Of a stretch of 64,000 nt of DNA, positions 33,206-41,851 are shown piece by piece. The stretch covers positions 21,560 to 85,559 of the forward strand of contig NZ_BMWD01000033.1 in NCBI RefSeq assembly GCF_014651055.1. Direction: 5' to 3'. The notes beneath the pieces are model-generated. The model was not told the origin of the DNA and did no database searches. It was given only the letters and a program-made list of their open reading frames with translations. Position numbers and translations under genes: made by a program. The DNA comes from Streptomyces fructofermentans (lineage in GTDB: Bacteria > Actinomycetota > Actinomycetes > Streptomycetales > Streptomycetaceae). Numbering within the stretch: position 1 is the stretch's first letter; each line of letters opens with the position of its first letter.

Positions 33206-34639
33206 TCAGTCGGCGGGGGAGTGCGCCCCCCGGGTGAAGGATCGTTTCTCCGGTGTCATCCGCAGCCTGTCCGGCTTGACCGTCACGATCGCCTGCGGAC
33301 GCGGAGGGCCCGAGGCCGGGGCGAGGCGCCAGCGCTGGACCACGGTCGCGAGGATCACCAGGAGTTCGGCCCAGGCGAACTCCTCGCCGATGCACTTGCG
33401 GCGGCCGTCCCCGAAGGCGAGGAAGGAGGAGCGGTCGATGTCCTTCGCGCGCCCGGGCTCCCAGCGGCCGGGGTCGAACGCCTCGGGGTCCGCGTAGAGG
33501 GCCGGGTCGTGCTGGTGGAGGTACGGGCTGTAGACGACGTCCGCGCCCCGCGGGACCGGCACGCCGTCGAGCACCACGGGCCGCGTCGCCGTCCGCGTCA
33601 CGAGCCAGGCCGGCCCGTACATGCGCATCGTCTCCTTGAGGACGGCGCGCAGGTAGGGCAGGGAGCCCAGATCCTCCTGTCGCAGCGGCCGCTCACCGCA
33701 CACGGCGTCGAGCTCGTCCAGCACCCGGCTTTCGACCGGCGGGTTCCTGCTCATCTCGTACAGCGCCCACGCCAGGGTCGTCCCGGTCGTCTCGACGGCG
33801 CCGGTGAGCAGGGTGATCGCCTCGTCCTGGAGCTGCTGCCGGGAGAGCGGGCCCGTCCGTGGGTGCTCGGCGGTGAGCAGCGTGGTGAACAGTCCACCGG
33901 GCGACGTGCCGCCCCGGTGGGCGGGGCACTCCTCCGGAGGGGCGGCCCGCTCCGCGGACTCCAGCCGGGCGCGGTGGTGGTCGATGGTCTCGTCGATGAG
34001 CGCGCGCAGCCGTGCGACGCGTTTCGCGTGGGCCCGGTTGGAGGGCAGCGGTAGCCGTGTCACCCAGCCGGGCAGGATGGTCTGCCGGATGGTGCCGCGC
34101 ATGATGGCGGGCATCAGGCCGCCGAACTCCGCCCGGACCCTGTCCGGCAGGTCCGAGCCGAAGAGGGCCACGAGGAACGTGGACAGCGCCAGGTCGTTCA
34201 TGTCCTCGTACGTGTCGCGCGGGACGCCCGGTGTCCATTCGGCGGTCGCGGCCCGTACGTGCTCGATCATCACGTCGCCGCGGGTCGCGACGTGGGCTCT
34301 GCCGAACATCGGCTGCATCAGGCGCCGGTGTTTCAGGTGCTGGTCGCCGTCGGCGATCGTGGCGAGCCCGTCGCCGAAGAACACGCGCAGCGCGTCGATG
34401 ATTCTGCCGCCCTTGGCGAAGGCGTCGACCTCCGTCACCAGGACGCGCCGGGTGACGGCCGGATCGGTGACCACGTAGGCGGGGGTGGGGCCGATGAGGA
34501 TGCGGACGACGCTGCCGTGCTCGCGCAGGGAGTTCATGAACTCCAGCGGTCTGTTGGCCAGTTGGAGTCCGTGGCCGAGGAGGGGGAGTCGGCCGGGGGC
34601 GGTGGGGGCGGTGGGGGGAAGACCTGGGATGCCGGTCAC
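33206..34639 (-). CDS. Cytochrome P450
   Basis: A 477-residue haem monooxygenase. The I-helix oxygen-binding region is 'LLTGAVETTGTTLAWALYE' (about residue 290), the EXXR motif is 'LKETMRMYGPAW' (about 350), and the haem-ligand loop is 'FGDGRRKCIGEEFA' (Cys at about 421). The N-terminus 'PGRLPLLGHGLQLANRPLEF' has the proline-rich hinge of class I bacterial P450s close to pentalenene-oxygenase-like enzymes. It is divergent from the conservon and lies about 5 kb from a sesquiterpene synthase gene, so oxidation of a terpene is a reasonable hypothesis. No ferredoxin gene is nearby. The ATG at 34639 is supported by GGAG upstream. Confidence 0.93.
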   Translation of the reverse strand: MTGIPGLPPTAPTAPGRLPLLGHGLQLANRPLEFMNSLREHGSVVRILIGPTPAYVVTDPAVTRRVLVTEVDAFAKGGRIIDALRVFFGDGLATIADGDQHLKHRRLMQPMFGRAHVATRGDVMIEHVRAATAEWTPGVPRDTYEDMNDLALSTFLVALFGSDLPDRVRAEFGGLMPAIMRGTIRQTILPGWVTRLPLPSNRAHAKRVARLRALIDETIDHHRARLESAERAAPPEECPAHRGGTSPGGLFTTLLTAEHPRTGPLSRQQLQDEAITLLTGAVETTGTTLAWALYEMSRNPPVESRVLDELDAVCGERPLRQEDLGSLPYLRAVLKETMRMYGPAWLVTRTATRPVVLDGVPVPRGADVVYSPYLHQHDPALYADPEAFDPGRWEPGRAKDIDRSSFLAFGDGRRKCIGEEFAWAELLVILATVVQRWRLAPASGPPRPQAIVTVKPDRLRMTPEKRSFTRGAHSPAD

Positions 34640-34997
34640 GGGGGACGCTCCAAGGGATCAACTCGGGTGCTGTGATCGCGACATGTATGCCCCGGCGGCC
34701 GATGGTGTATCCGTCGACGTCTCGTGGCCGTTCGGTTCCGGGAATGAGTAAAGGGATTTGTCGACCCGGAAGCGGCGGTCGGACCCAGGCCGAAGCCGTA
34801 TACGAGCGGACCGGGGGAGGTTGATCAGTAGGTGATCAAACCCGATAAGGTTCCCTGAGGCACGGCGAGTTGACGTGACAGTCACCGGCTGTCGCTCGTC
34901 ATCCACGCATGCCCGCCGCCGGGTCGACCACCCTGCGCGACGCGTGCTGCCCCGAGCCACCACCCCCCGTTTGATCGTGTTGCTTCGAAGGATGCGC
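34640..34997. other. Divergent promoter region between P450 and conservon
   Basis: It carries the inverted repeat and -10-like element described at 34821-34851 and, nearer the P450 gene, an AT-richer patch around 34740-34760. No gene is recognised. Confidence 0.6.
34821..34851 (+). promoter_or_regulatory. Inverted repeat TTGATCA-N5-TGATCAA and putative conservon promoter
   Basis: A perfect 7-base inverted repeat at 34821-34839, whose left arm could serve as a -35 element (TTGATC), with a TANNNT-type -10 (TAAGGT, 34846-34851) 19 bases further on. It lies about 145 bases upstream of the cvnA start and is a candidate operator-promoter for the whole conservon. Confidence 0.5.
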
Positions 34998-36671
34998 ATG
35001 GAACTTGCCACTCCGCCACCGGCGGCGAGGGCACCCGCCGCCTGGTACAGCTGGTGGCTGCTGCCACTGGCGTTAGGTGCCGGGACCGTAGCCGCCGCGG
35101 TAGCCGGACCGGACCCGGCCCGAATACCGGCGATCGCCTCAGGAGTCGTGGTGACCGCGGCGAGCGCCGCCTCCACCCGCCTCCTGGTGCGTTCCCAGGT
35201 GCACATGCGGCGCAGCGCGGGCGAGTTCAGAGCCGCGCAGGCCGAACAGGCCCAGCAGTGGCAGCAGCACGTGTCCGTGCTGGAGAGGCAGTACGCCACC
35301 GAACGCTCCGCCCTCGACACGCGATCGGCCGAGCAGGCCGCGGCGTTCGAGAAGCAACTCGCCGAGCGGGCCGCCTCGTACGACGCGGAACTGGCCGCAC
35401 GCATGGCCGAGTTCGAGGCGCGGACCGCCGAGCAGGCGCAGTCCTGGCAGGAGCAGGCGGACCTCCGGCTCGCGGCCGTCTCGCTGCTCGCCGACCAGCA
35501 GCTCCCCGAGGCGCTCGTCCGACTGCGGGAGGGCGCCGCGATCGACGACCTGCTGCCGCCGGCCGACCGTGGCACGGAGACCGGTGCCGAGTTCCAGGCC
35601 CGGCTGCGCAAGGTGCTCAGGACGGCACTCATCGGCGTGGAGCAGGAGTTCAACCGCTCCACCTCGGCCGAGCAGGCAGTCATCAGCATCGGCAGCCGCA
35701 TCCACGTCCTCACCAGCAAGCTGCGCGGACGACTGCACGAGATGCAGGGGGAGCACGGCCGGCTGCCGTCCGTCGCCCAGGGCCTGATGGAACTCGACCA
35801 GCAGCTCGGCCCCGCGGACTCCCTGGCCGCCAGCATCGGTGTGCTCGGCGGCTCGGACCGCCCGGGCAGGCAGTGGCAGGAACCGCAGCGCCTGCTCAGC
35901 GTGGTGCGCGGCGGCATCGGCCGGATCAAGGACTTCGACCGGATCCAGGTCCAGCAGCTGCCCGAACTCGGCGTCGACGGCGGTCTGGTGGACCACCTGA
36001 CGCTGATCTTCGCCCACCTGCTCGACAACGCGGCGCGCTACTCGCCGCCGACCGAGCCCGTGATCGTCTCCGGCAGGGAGGTGCCCAACGGTGTCGGTGT
36101 CGAGATCCAGGACTCCGGCAAGGGGCTGAGCGAGGAGAAGCGGCAGGAGGCCCTCCAGTCGCTCGAAGGCGTGGCGCCCGGCCCGGGTCTCGGCGGGGTG
36201 TCCGAGGACGCCCACCTCGGTCTGCGGGTCGTCGGAGCCCTGGCCCGCCGCTACGGGATCAGGGTCACCTTCGCCGACTCGCCCTGGCTGGGCACCTCGG
36301 TGGTCGTCGTGGTCCCGCACAAGTACTTCAGCCGGCTGCCCGCCGGCGCGGTGACGGCGGGCCAGGTCCCCTCGGAGCAGGCCGAGGCGGCCGATCCGGC
36401 GACCGGCACGGACGCGGCCGGGCCCGAGGAGGACAGCGGCGACACCACCCCCGGCGGACTGCCCAGACGCCGCAGGCGTGCCGAGTCCGAGCGGCCCGCA
36501 CCGGTCGCGCGCGAGGACGACTCCGAGTCCACCGCGAACCACACGGTGCCGCCGGACGCCTCGTTCACCGGCCTGGCGGCCTTCGCCACGGCCGGACGTG
36601 AGCCGTCCGAGGGACGTGAGCCGTCCGCGGGACGTGAGTCCACCGAGCACAGCACTGAAGAGAGCGACTAG
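34998..36671 (+). CDS. cvnA: Conservon sensor kinase-like protein CvnA
   Basis: A 557-residue membrane protein, first gene of a conservon (cvnABCDE), the Streptomyces GPCR-like signalling unit. Two transmembrane segments lie at about 15-35 and 42-60. A Gln/Glu/Ala coiled coil follows (about 70-160, repeated 'EQAQQWQ' and 'AEQAAAFEKQLAERAA'), then a helical region and an ATPase domain (about 340-455) with N-box 'FAHLLDNAARYSPP', 'IQDSGKGLSEEK' and 'HLGLRVVGALARRYG'. No phospho-acceptor His box is evident. The C-terminal 100 residues are acidic and disordered and end in degenerate repeats ('GREPSEGREPSAGRES'). ATG 34998 is seven bases after CGAAGG. Five bases separate it from cvnB. Confidence 0.88.
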   Translation: MELATPPPAARAPAAWYSWWLLPLALGAGTVAAAVAGPDPARIPAIASGVVVTAASAASTRLLVRSQVHMRRSAGEFRAAQAEQAQQWQQHVSVLERQYATERSALDTRSAEQAAAFEKQLAERAASYDAELAARMAEFEARTAEQAQSWQEQADLRLAAVSLLADQQLPEALVRLREGAAIDDLLPPADRGTETGAEFQARLRKVLRTALIGVEQEFNRSTSAEQAVISIGSRIHVLTSKLRGRLHEMQGEHGRLPSVAQGLMELDQQLGPADSLAASIGVLGGSDRPGRQWQEPQRLLSVVRGGIGRIKDFDRIQVQQLPELGVDGGLVDHLTLIFAHLLDNAARYSPPTEPVIVSGREVPNGVGVEIQDSGKGLSEEKRQEALQSLEGVAPGPGLGGVSEDAHLGLRVVGALARRYGIRVTFADSPWLGTSVVVVVPHKYFSRLPAGAVTAGQVPSEQAEAADPATGTDAAGPEEDSGDTTPGGLPRRRRRAESERPAPVAREDDSESTANHTVPPDASFTGLAAFATAGREPSEGREPSAGRESTEHSTEESD

Positions 36672-36676
36672 TCCAC

Positions 36677-37087
36677 ATGACGCAACAGGGAACCGACGTG
36701 AGCTGGGCGCTCCGCGATCTGGTGGAGAGCATCCAGGAGATCCGCTTCGCCCTCGTGGCCTCCAGCGACGGCAAGGCCATCACCTCCTACGGCGCAGACG
36801 ACCCCGACGACGTGGACCGCTTCGCCGCCGTGGTGGCGGGGCTGCAGGCACTGGCCCAGCCGGTCGCCGAGCAGTTCCCCAAGTACGCCGGGCAACTGCG
36901 CCTCGCGATGATCGAGGTCGACGGCGGCCACCTCTTCGTGGTGCGGGCCGGAATGGAGACGTACCTCGGAGTCCTCGCCAAGGAAGGGCTGGACCAGGGC
37001 CTGCTCGGCCATCAGATGAGGGATCTGGCCCGCAGGATGGGTGAGCTCCTCGGCACCACTCCGCGGCTGGAGGAGCACTCTGGATGA
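36677..37087 (+). CDS. cvnB: Roadblock/LC7 domain protein CvnB
   Basis: A 136-residue cytoplasmic protein with a roadblock/LC7 domain (about 6-100): 'LRDLVESIQEIRFALVASSD' and 'DGKAITSYG', then 'LRLAMIEVDGGHLFVVRAG'. Roadblock proteins of this type bind and regulate small Ras-like GTPases, here presumably the CvnD product. The C-terminal helix ('HQMRDLARRMGELLGTT') is family-typical. Its stop overlaps the next start as ATGA, so translation is coupled. Confidence 0.92.
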   Translation: MTQQGTDVSWALRDLVESIQEIRFALVASSDGKAITSYGADDPDDVDRFAAVVAGLQALAQPVAEQFPKYAGQLRLAMIEVDGGHLFVVRAGMETYLGVLAKEGLDQGLLGHQMRDLARRMGELLGTTPRLEEHSG

Positions 37088-37455
37088 GTGCTCCCCGCCG
37101 GCCCACGGACCCGTCCGGTCTCGAGCGCTACTACGTCCTCACGGGCGGCCGCAGCGGACCGGGCGGTTCGGCGTCGAGCCTCGACGTGGCGACCCTCATC
37201 ACCTCCCGTGCCGCCGCCGTCCCCGGCATGCAGCACGAGCACGAGGAGATTCTCCGGCGCTGCCGTGATCCGCTGTCGGTGGCCGAACTCGGCGCCCACC
37301 TCGGACTGCCCTTCAACATTCTCGCGGTGCTCCTGGCCGATCTGCTGGACGCAGGCCGCGTCGAAGCCCGCGATCCCATCCCGGCGTCGGACGCCGGTCG
37401 CGGGCCCGACCTCGCGCTCCTTGAGGAGGTACTCAGTGGACTTCAAAGGCTTTGA
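37084..37455 (+). CDS. cvnC: DUF742 protein CvnC
   Basis: A 123-residue protein of the DUF742 family, third gene of the conservon. The family pattern is present: 'RYYVLTGGR' near the start, then a winged-helix-like part 'CRDPLSVAELGAHLGLPFNILAVLLADLLDAGRV'. Its function within conservons is not established; a bridging or DNA-binding role has been suggested from the fold. It overlaps cvnB by 4 bases and cvnD by 20 bases, so all are co-translated. Confidence 0.9.
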   Translation: MSAPRRPTDPSGLERYYVLTGGRSGPGGSASSLDVATLITSRAAAVPGMQHEHEEILRRCRDPLSVAELGAHLGLPFNILAVLLADLLDAGRVEARDPIPASDAGRGPDLALLEEVLSGLQRL

Positions 37456-38053
37456 CCATCCGGACCGGACGGCGGACGGCGGCCTGCCGGACGGCGCCCG
37501 CTCGGTGAAGGTGATGATCGCCGGCGGCTTCGGCACCGGGAAGACCACCATGGTCCGCTCGGTCAGCGACATCAAGCCGCTCACCACCGAGGAGACGCTG
37601 ACGCAGGCGAGCGCCGACGTCGACAACCTGATCGGGGTGGCGGACAAGCAGGAGACCACCGTCAGCCTCGACTTCGGCAAGATCGGCATCAACGACCAGC
37701 TCGTGCTGTACCTGTTCGGCACACCCGGACAGGAACGTTTCTGGTTCCTGTGGAACGGTCTGTTCAAGGGGGCCCTCGGGGCGGTCGTCCTGGTCGACAC
37801 CCGCCGGCTGGCCTCCAGTTTCCGGGCCATCGAGGAGATGGAGCGGCAGGACGTCCCCTTCGTGATCGCCCTGAACGTGTTCCCCGACTCGAAGGAGCAC
37901 CCGGTCGAGGAGATCAGGGACGCCCTCGACATCTCCCCGAACATCCCGATCGTGGCCTGCGACGCCCGCGACCGGGCGTCCAGCCGTGATGTGCTCATCG
38001 CGCTGATACGCCATCTCAAGGACCGTTCGTCCGTCGCTCTGGAGCCCCGATGA
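37436..38053 (+). CDS. cvnD: Ras-like GTP-binding protein CvnD
   Basis: A 205-residue small GTPase-like protein. The P-loop is 'IAGGFGTGKTTMV' (Walker A GGFGTGKT, about residues 26-33), and the switch region contains 'LYLFGTPGQERFWF', the DxxG-equivalent GTPGQ of the MglA/Cvn group. The NKxD guanine-specificity motif is replaced by 'ALNVFPD', as is usual in this family. It is expected to cycle at the membrane with CvnA and CvnB. The GTG at 37436 has GAGGAGG eight bases upstream, inside cvnC. Its stop overlaps the P450 start. Confidence 0.92.
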   Translation: MDFKGFDHPDRTADGGLPDGARSVKVMIAGGFGTGKTTMVRSVSDIKPLTTEETLTQASADVDNLIGVADKQETTVSLDFGKIGINDQLVLYLFGTPGQERFWFLWNGLFKGALGAVVLVDTRRLASSFRAIEEMERQDVPFVIALNVFPDSKEHPVEEIRDALDISPNIPIVACDARDRASSRDVLIALIRHLKDRSSVALEPR

Positions 38054-39300
38054 ACGACCAGCCCTTAAACGGTCCCGACGCTCCGCGCGGCTGCCCGGTG
38101 GCGCACGGCGGCGACGCGCCCACCCGCCTCTACGGGCCCGAGGCTGCGGTGGACCCGCTCGGCATCTACGCGCGCCTGCGCAAGGAGCACGGCCCGGTGG
38201 CGCCCGTCCTGCTGGAGGGCGACATACCGGCATGGCTGGTGCTCGGGTACCGGGAGAACCGGCGGGTGCTCGACAACCCCCGCCAGTTCAGCCGGGATTC
38301 GCGGATCTGGCGGGACTGGAAGGAGGGGCGGGTCGAGAGCACCTCGCCGCTCGTCCCGATGCTCGGCTGGCGTCCCGACTGCGTGTCGCAGGACGGCGAA
38401 CCGCACCGCAGGCTGCGCGGGGCCGTCACCGACAACCTCCAGGCCGTGTCGAGCCGGGGCATCCGCCGCCACATCACGCACTTCGCGCACAAGGAGATCG
38501 ACGCCTTCGCGGGCCGGGGCAGCGCCGACCTCGTGGCCGAGTACTCCGAGTACCTGCCGATGCTCGTACTGACCAGGGTGTTCGGACTGACCGAGACCGA
38601 GGGGCGGCGGCTCGCGGAGTCGTCGGCCCAGGTGATGAAGGGCGGCGCGGACGCCGTCCTGCACAACGACCGCATCATGCGGATCCTGGGTGAACTCACC
38701 GAGCGCAGGCGCCTGGAGCCCGGAGCGGACTTCACCACCGGCCTGCTCGAACACCACGCGGGACTCGACGACGACGAGATCCTCAACCACCTGCGCCTGG
38801 TGCTGATCACGGCGAACGCCACCACGAGCAACCTCCTCGCCAGGGTGCTCCAGTTGGTCCTCACCGACGGCAACCGGCTCTCCGGCCTCGTCAGCGGACA
38901 GCTGAACATCTCCTCCGTCGTGGAGGAGGTCATGTGGAACACGCCTCCGCTGGCCGTCCTCCCCGGCCGGTTCGCCACCGCCGACCTCGAACTCGGCGGC
39001 CACCGGCTCCAGGAGGGGGACCTGCTGGTACTCGGCCTGACGGCGGGCAACGTCGACCCGGAGATCCGGCCCGACGTCGGCATCTCGGTGCACGGGAACC
39101 AGTCGCACCTCGCGTTCAGCGGAGGGCCGCACGAGTGCCCGGGGCAGAGCATCGGCCAGGCCATCATCGAGACGGCCGTGGACGTGCTGCTGCACCGGCT
39201 GCCCGGGCTGCGGCTCGCGGTGGCGCCCGGGGACCTCACCTCGACCGCGTCCACCTGGGAGGCCCGACTCGACCGGCTCCCGGTCGAGTTCGCCGTATAG
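38050..39300 (+). CDS. cvnE: Conservon cytochrome P450 (CYP157-like), EXXR absent
   Basis: A 416-residue cytochrome P450, fifth gene of the conservon. The haem-ligand loop is 'AFSGGPHECPGQSIG' (Cys at about 360). The K-helix, where nearly every P450 has EXXR, reads 'VVEEVMWNTPP': the Arg is Trp. Loss of EXXR is a known trait of the CYP157 family, which sits in conservons. The I-helix 'LRLVLITANATTSNLLARVL' also lacks the usual acid-Thr pair. Such proteins may have unusual chemistry or a signalling role. ATGA overlap with cvnD shows tight coupling. A strong bidirectional hairpin follows at 39421-39460. Confidence 0.9.
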   Translation: MNDQPLNGPDAPRGCPVAHGGDAPTRLYGPEAAVDPLGIYARLRKEHGPVAPVLLEGDIPAWLVLGYRENRRVLDNPRQFSRDSRIWRDWKEGRVESTSPLVPMLGWRPDCVSQDGEPHRRLRGAVTDNLQAVSSRGIRRHITHFAHKEIDAFAGRGSADLVAEYSEYLPMLVLTRVFGLTETEGRRLAESSAQVMKGGADAVLHNDRIMRILGELTERRRLEPGADFTTGLLEHHAGLDDDEILNHLRLVLITANATTSNLLARVLQLVLTDGNRLSGLVSGQLNISSVVEEVMWNTPPLAVLPGRFATADLELGGHRLQEGDLLVLGLTAGNVDPEIRPDVGISVHGNQSHLAFSGGPHECPGQSIGQAIIETAVDVLLHRLPGLRLAVAPGDLTSTASTWEARLDRLPVEFAV

Positions 39301-39420
39301 GGCAGCCGTCCGGTCCGGTCCGCGGGGTACCGGCTCGATCCGCACCGGCACTCCGGGGACCGGCCCGGACCCGCAGGGCACGGCGGTCCGCGCGGCAGGC
39401 ACGCCGGGTGCCCGGGACGA

Positions 39421-39460
39421 CCCGTACGGCCGGCCCCTCCTCGGGGTCCGGCCGTACGGG
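39421..39460. terminator. Bidirectional hairpin terminator between conservon and terpene synthase
   Basis: A perfect 13-base stem, CCCGTACGGCCGG (39421-39433) pairing with CCGGCCGTACGGG (39448-39460). The 14-base loop contains a further CCCC/GGGG pairing. It lies between the convergent stops of the P450 (39300) and terpene synthase (39479), so it can end both transcripts. Confidence 0.85.
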
Positions 39461-39478
39461 CGTCGCGCGGGCGCGGGC

Positions 39479-40510
39479 TCAGACGGTGAGCAGGTCGTCC
39501 AGCGAGCCCTTGCCGGCCAGTTCGGCGACCGACGCCGGGCTCTCCTTGTCCGCCGCGTACCGGCCCGTGGTCAGCGCCCACTCGTAGTTGCCGTTGATCC
39601 AGTGCTGGATCGCCTCGACACCCATCCGCACCCGGACCCGCTCGTCCTCGTCGAGGCCGAGCTCGTCGCACATCTCCGGTACGCGCGCCTCCAGTTCGAG
39701 GTACTCGGTCAGCCGGTCCGTCGTCATCCGGTAGGCCTCGGCGGCTGCCTCCTCCCAGCCGCAGCGCCTTTCGCGGTGCAGGACGGCTATCAGGTTGTGG
39801 CCGTCCCCGCGGCGCTTCTCGCGCTCGAAGGAGTGGATGTCGTTCATGAACCCGATGGTGTCGGCGGCGAGGTCGCGCATCCGCTCCATCAGCGGATGGT
39901 CCTGCACCCGCGCCGGCACCTCGAAGCCCCGGCTGCGCTCGCCCGCGTCGATGCTGTGGTGGATGCCGACCGTGCGGCGCCGGAACTCCGCGTACTCCTC
40001 CAGGTCGAGCGTGCCGGCGAGACCGCGGGCCGCGAGGTCGACCTCCTCGGTGTGCGCGACGAGGAACCGGCCCCAGGACGCCGCGAACCGGGTGCGCCAT
40101 GTCAGAGACATGCCATCCGAGAGGTGGTTCCAGACCTCCGCCCAGGCCACCGTGATCGGGCAGACGACCCGGGGCGTGACACCCGCGGGCCGCAGTGGCG
40201 TGACGATCAGCTCCCGCGCGACCTCCGCTATCCGGTCGGCGCGATCGGGCCTGCCCGTGTCGAACTGGTCGTCGAACAGGAAGGCCAGGGAGAACCAGTT
40301 CATCAGGACGACCATGTCCTCGGCCGAGGCGTGCGGATAGGTGCGGGCCGCGGCCTGCGGCAGGTCCCAGGAGCGGTACTCCTCGAAACCGGCCTGGCTG
40401 CGCACCAGGCCCCTGTCCCACACCCAGCGCAGATGGCGGGCGCGGGCGTGGTCGAGGTGCTCGCTCATCGGGGTGGTGAAGGGGAGGTCGAACCTGACGT
40501 CCTGCGGCAT
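39479..40510 (-). CDS. Sesquiterpene synthase, isoafricanol-synthase-like
   Basis: A 343-residue class I terpene cyclase that should convert farnesyl diphosphate into a cyclic sesquiterpene. The aspartate-rich motif is 'FLFDDQFDTG' (DDxxD at about residue 80), the second metal motif is 'NDIHSFEREKRRGD' (NSE triad at about 221-229), and the C-terminal sensor pair is 'TTGRYAADK'. The N-terminal 'MPQDVRFDLPFTTPMSEHL' and 'GFEEYRSWDLPQAAARTYPHA' strongly resemble Streptomyces isoafricanol synthases as I remember them, but product identity cannot be decided from sequence alone. ATG 40510 has GAGAGGA upstream. Convergent with the conservon; a conventional P450 lies beyond it. Confidence 0.88.
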   Translation of the reverse strand: MPQDVRFDLPFTTPMSEHLDHARARHLRWVWDRGLVRSQAGFEEYRSWDLPQAAARTYPHASAEDMVVLMNWFSLAFLFDDQFDTGRPDRADRIAEVARELIVTPLRPAGVTPRVVCPITVAWAEVWNHLSDGMSLTWRTRFAASWGRFLVAHTEEVDLAARGLAGTLDLEEYAEFRRRTVGIHHSIDAGERSRGFEVPARVQDHPLMERMRDLAADTIGFMNDIHSFEREKRRGDGHNLIAVLHRERRCGWEEAAAEAYRMTTDRLTEYLELEARVPEMCDELGLDEDERVRVRMGVEAIQHWINGNYEWALTTGRYAADKESPASVAELAGKGSLDDLLTV

Positions 40511-40837
40511 TCGGGTCCTCTCTTGAGACGATTCACAGGGCCCCCACCCCTGCGGGCCGGGCGATCTGCAGCGACGCCCGTTTGCTCGAACTGTGGTTCC
40601 TGAGGCGAAAGTTGACTCGATTTGACGCTACGAGACTGCCCTGATGGTAAATGATCTATGCCGTGACCTCGGGGGCTGCTCCGTGACCTGCGTTACACGG
40701 ATTGGCGGCCTCGGCGGAACGCGGCCCTCCGTGGCCGGATGGACGCGCCCGCCGCCTCCGCGGAGGACCGGCGTCCGCCACCGCGGCCCCGGGCGTCACG
40801 CCGGCAGAGTGCCCGTCGATTCAGGAGGCCGTTCCCG
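40511..40837. other. Divergent intergenic region
   Basis: It lies between the terpene synthase and the PPOX-fold gene. It is notably less GC-rich around 40600-40660 (two TTGAC motifs at about 40612 and 40620, then GGTAAATGATC), where promoters for one or both genes probably lie. No gene is recognised. Confidence 0.5.
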
Positions 40838-41302
40838 ATGAACCCGATGAACCCGCCCGCCCGCACCGCGAGTCGGCGCAAGCAGGACACCCTGGACCGC
40901 CTGCACGGCGACGTGGACGCCTGGGTCGCGACAGCGGGGGACGACGTGCCGTACATGGTGCCGCTCTCGTTCCTCTGGGACGGCGCGACGCTGCTCGTCG
41001 CGACCGCGGCCGAGAGCCCGACGGGCCGCAACCTCCGTTCGACCGGCAGGGTCCGGCTGGGCATCGGACCCACCCGTGACGTCGTCCTCGTCGAGGGATC
41101 CGTGGAGGCGCTGACCCCGGCGGAACTGCCGACGGCGGTGGGCGACGCCTTCGCCGCGAAGACGGACTTCGATCCGCGCCGCCTCACCACGCCCTACCTG
41201 TACTTCCGCATCCGGCCGCTGCGCGTGCAGGCCTGGCGCGAGGTCAACGAGATCGAAGGACGCGACCTGATGCGCGACGGACATTGGCTCGTGGCCGACT
41301 GA
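40838..41302 (+). CDS. Pyridoxamine 5'-phosphate oxidase-fold (PPOX) protein
   Basis: A 154-residue protein with a split beta-barrel flavin/F420-binding fold. The pattern 'DVDAWVATAGDDVPYMVPLSFLWDGATLLVATA' followed by 'SPTGRNLRSTGRVRLGIG' and 'DVVLVEGSVEAL' fits small PPOX-class F420- or FMN-dependent enzymes. The reaction is unknown. The ATG at 40838 ('NPMNPPARTASRRKQDTLDR' follows) has AGGAGG nine bases upstream; the open frame upstream is not coding. It stands alone. Confidence 0.85.
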   Translation: MNPMNPPARTASRRKQDTLDRLHGDVDAWVATAGDDVPYMVPLSFLWDGATLLVATAAESPTGRNLRSTGRVRLGIGPTRDVVLVEGSVEALTPAELPTAVGDAFAAKTDFDPRRLTTPYLYFRIRPLRVQAWREVNEIEGRDLMRDGHWLVAD

Positions 41303-41381
41303 AATCCCGTGGCCGGGTAACCCGTCATCCCGGAGCAGTGGGCGGATCGCCGCCCGCTGCCGACCGGCCGACGGAGGAAAC

Positions 41382-41774
41382 GTGGCACAGGTAGTGACAG
41401 GCGTCGTGGTGCTGGACTGTTCGGAGCCGGAGAAACTCGCCGCGTTCTACAAGGAGTTCCTGGACGCGCAGGACGTGGACGCCTCGGTGAACCTCGTGGA
41501 GATCAGGGGAGCCGACGGCATGCGCATCGCCTTCCGCCGCGACGCGAACGCCACTCCGCCGAGTTGGCCGCGCCCCGAGAACTCCCTCCAGGTGCACCTC
41601 GAATTCATCGTGGAGGACATGGACGAGGCGGAGCGCAGGGTGATCGGACTCGGCGGACGGCCCCTGGAGACACGCGAGACGACCGCTCCGTTCGAGGAGC
41701 GGGGTTACGCGGACCCCTCCGGCCACTCGTTCACGTTGCGCCACCACCACGCCACGGCACCGAAGTTGGGCTGA
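41382..41774 (+). CDS. VOC family protein
   Basis: A 130-residue single-domain VOC protein: 'VTGVVVLDCSEPEKLAAFYKEFLDAQ' opens it and 'GYADPSGHSFTLRHH' closes it, with 'LQVHLEFIVEDMDEAERRVIGLG' in the middle. The His in 'VHLEF' and the C-terminal 'HSFTL' strand are typical of the glyoxalase-like group. The substrate is unknown. GTG 41382 follows GGAGGAAAC. It lies 79 bases after the PPOX gene and may be co-transcribed. A hairpin at 41852-41879 could end the transcript. Confidence 0.82.
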   Translation: MAQVVTGVVVLDCSEPEKLAAFYKEFLDAQDVDASVNLVEIRGADGMRIAFRRDANATPPSWPRPENSLQVHLEFIVEDMDEAERRVIGLGGRPLETRETTAPFEERGYADPSGHSFTLRHHHATAPKLG

Positions 41775-41851
41775 CGTCCGAGTCCCGTACGCCATCTCGC
41801 CGTCCGGAGCGGGAGCCGGGGCGCGGGCGCGGGTGAGGGGGCGACGCCCGG

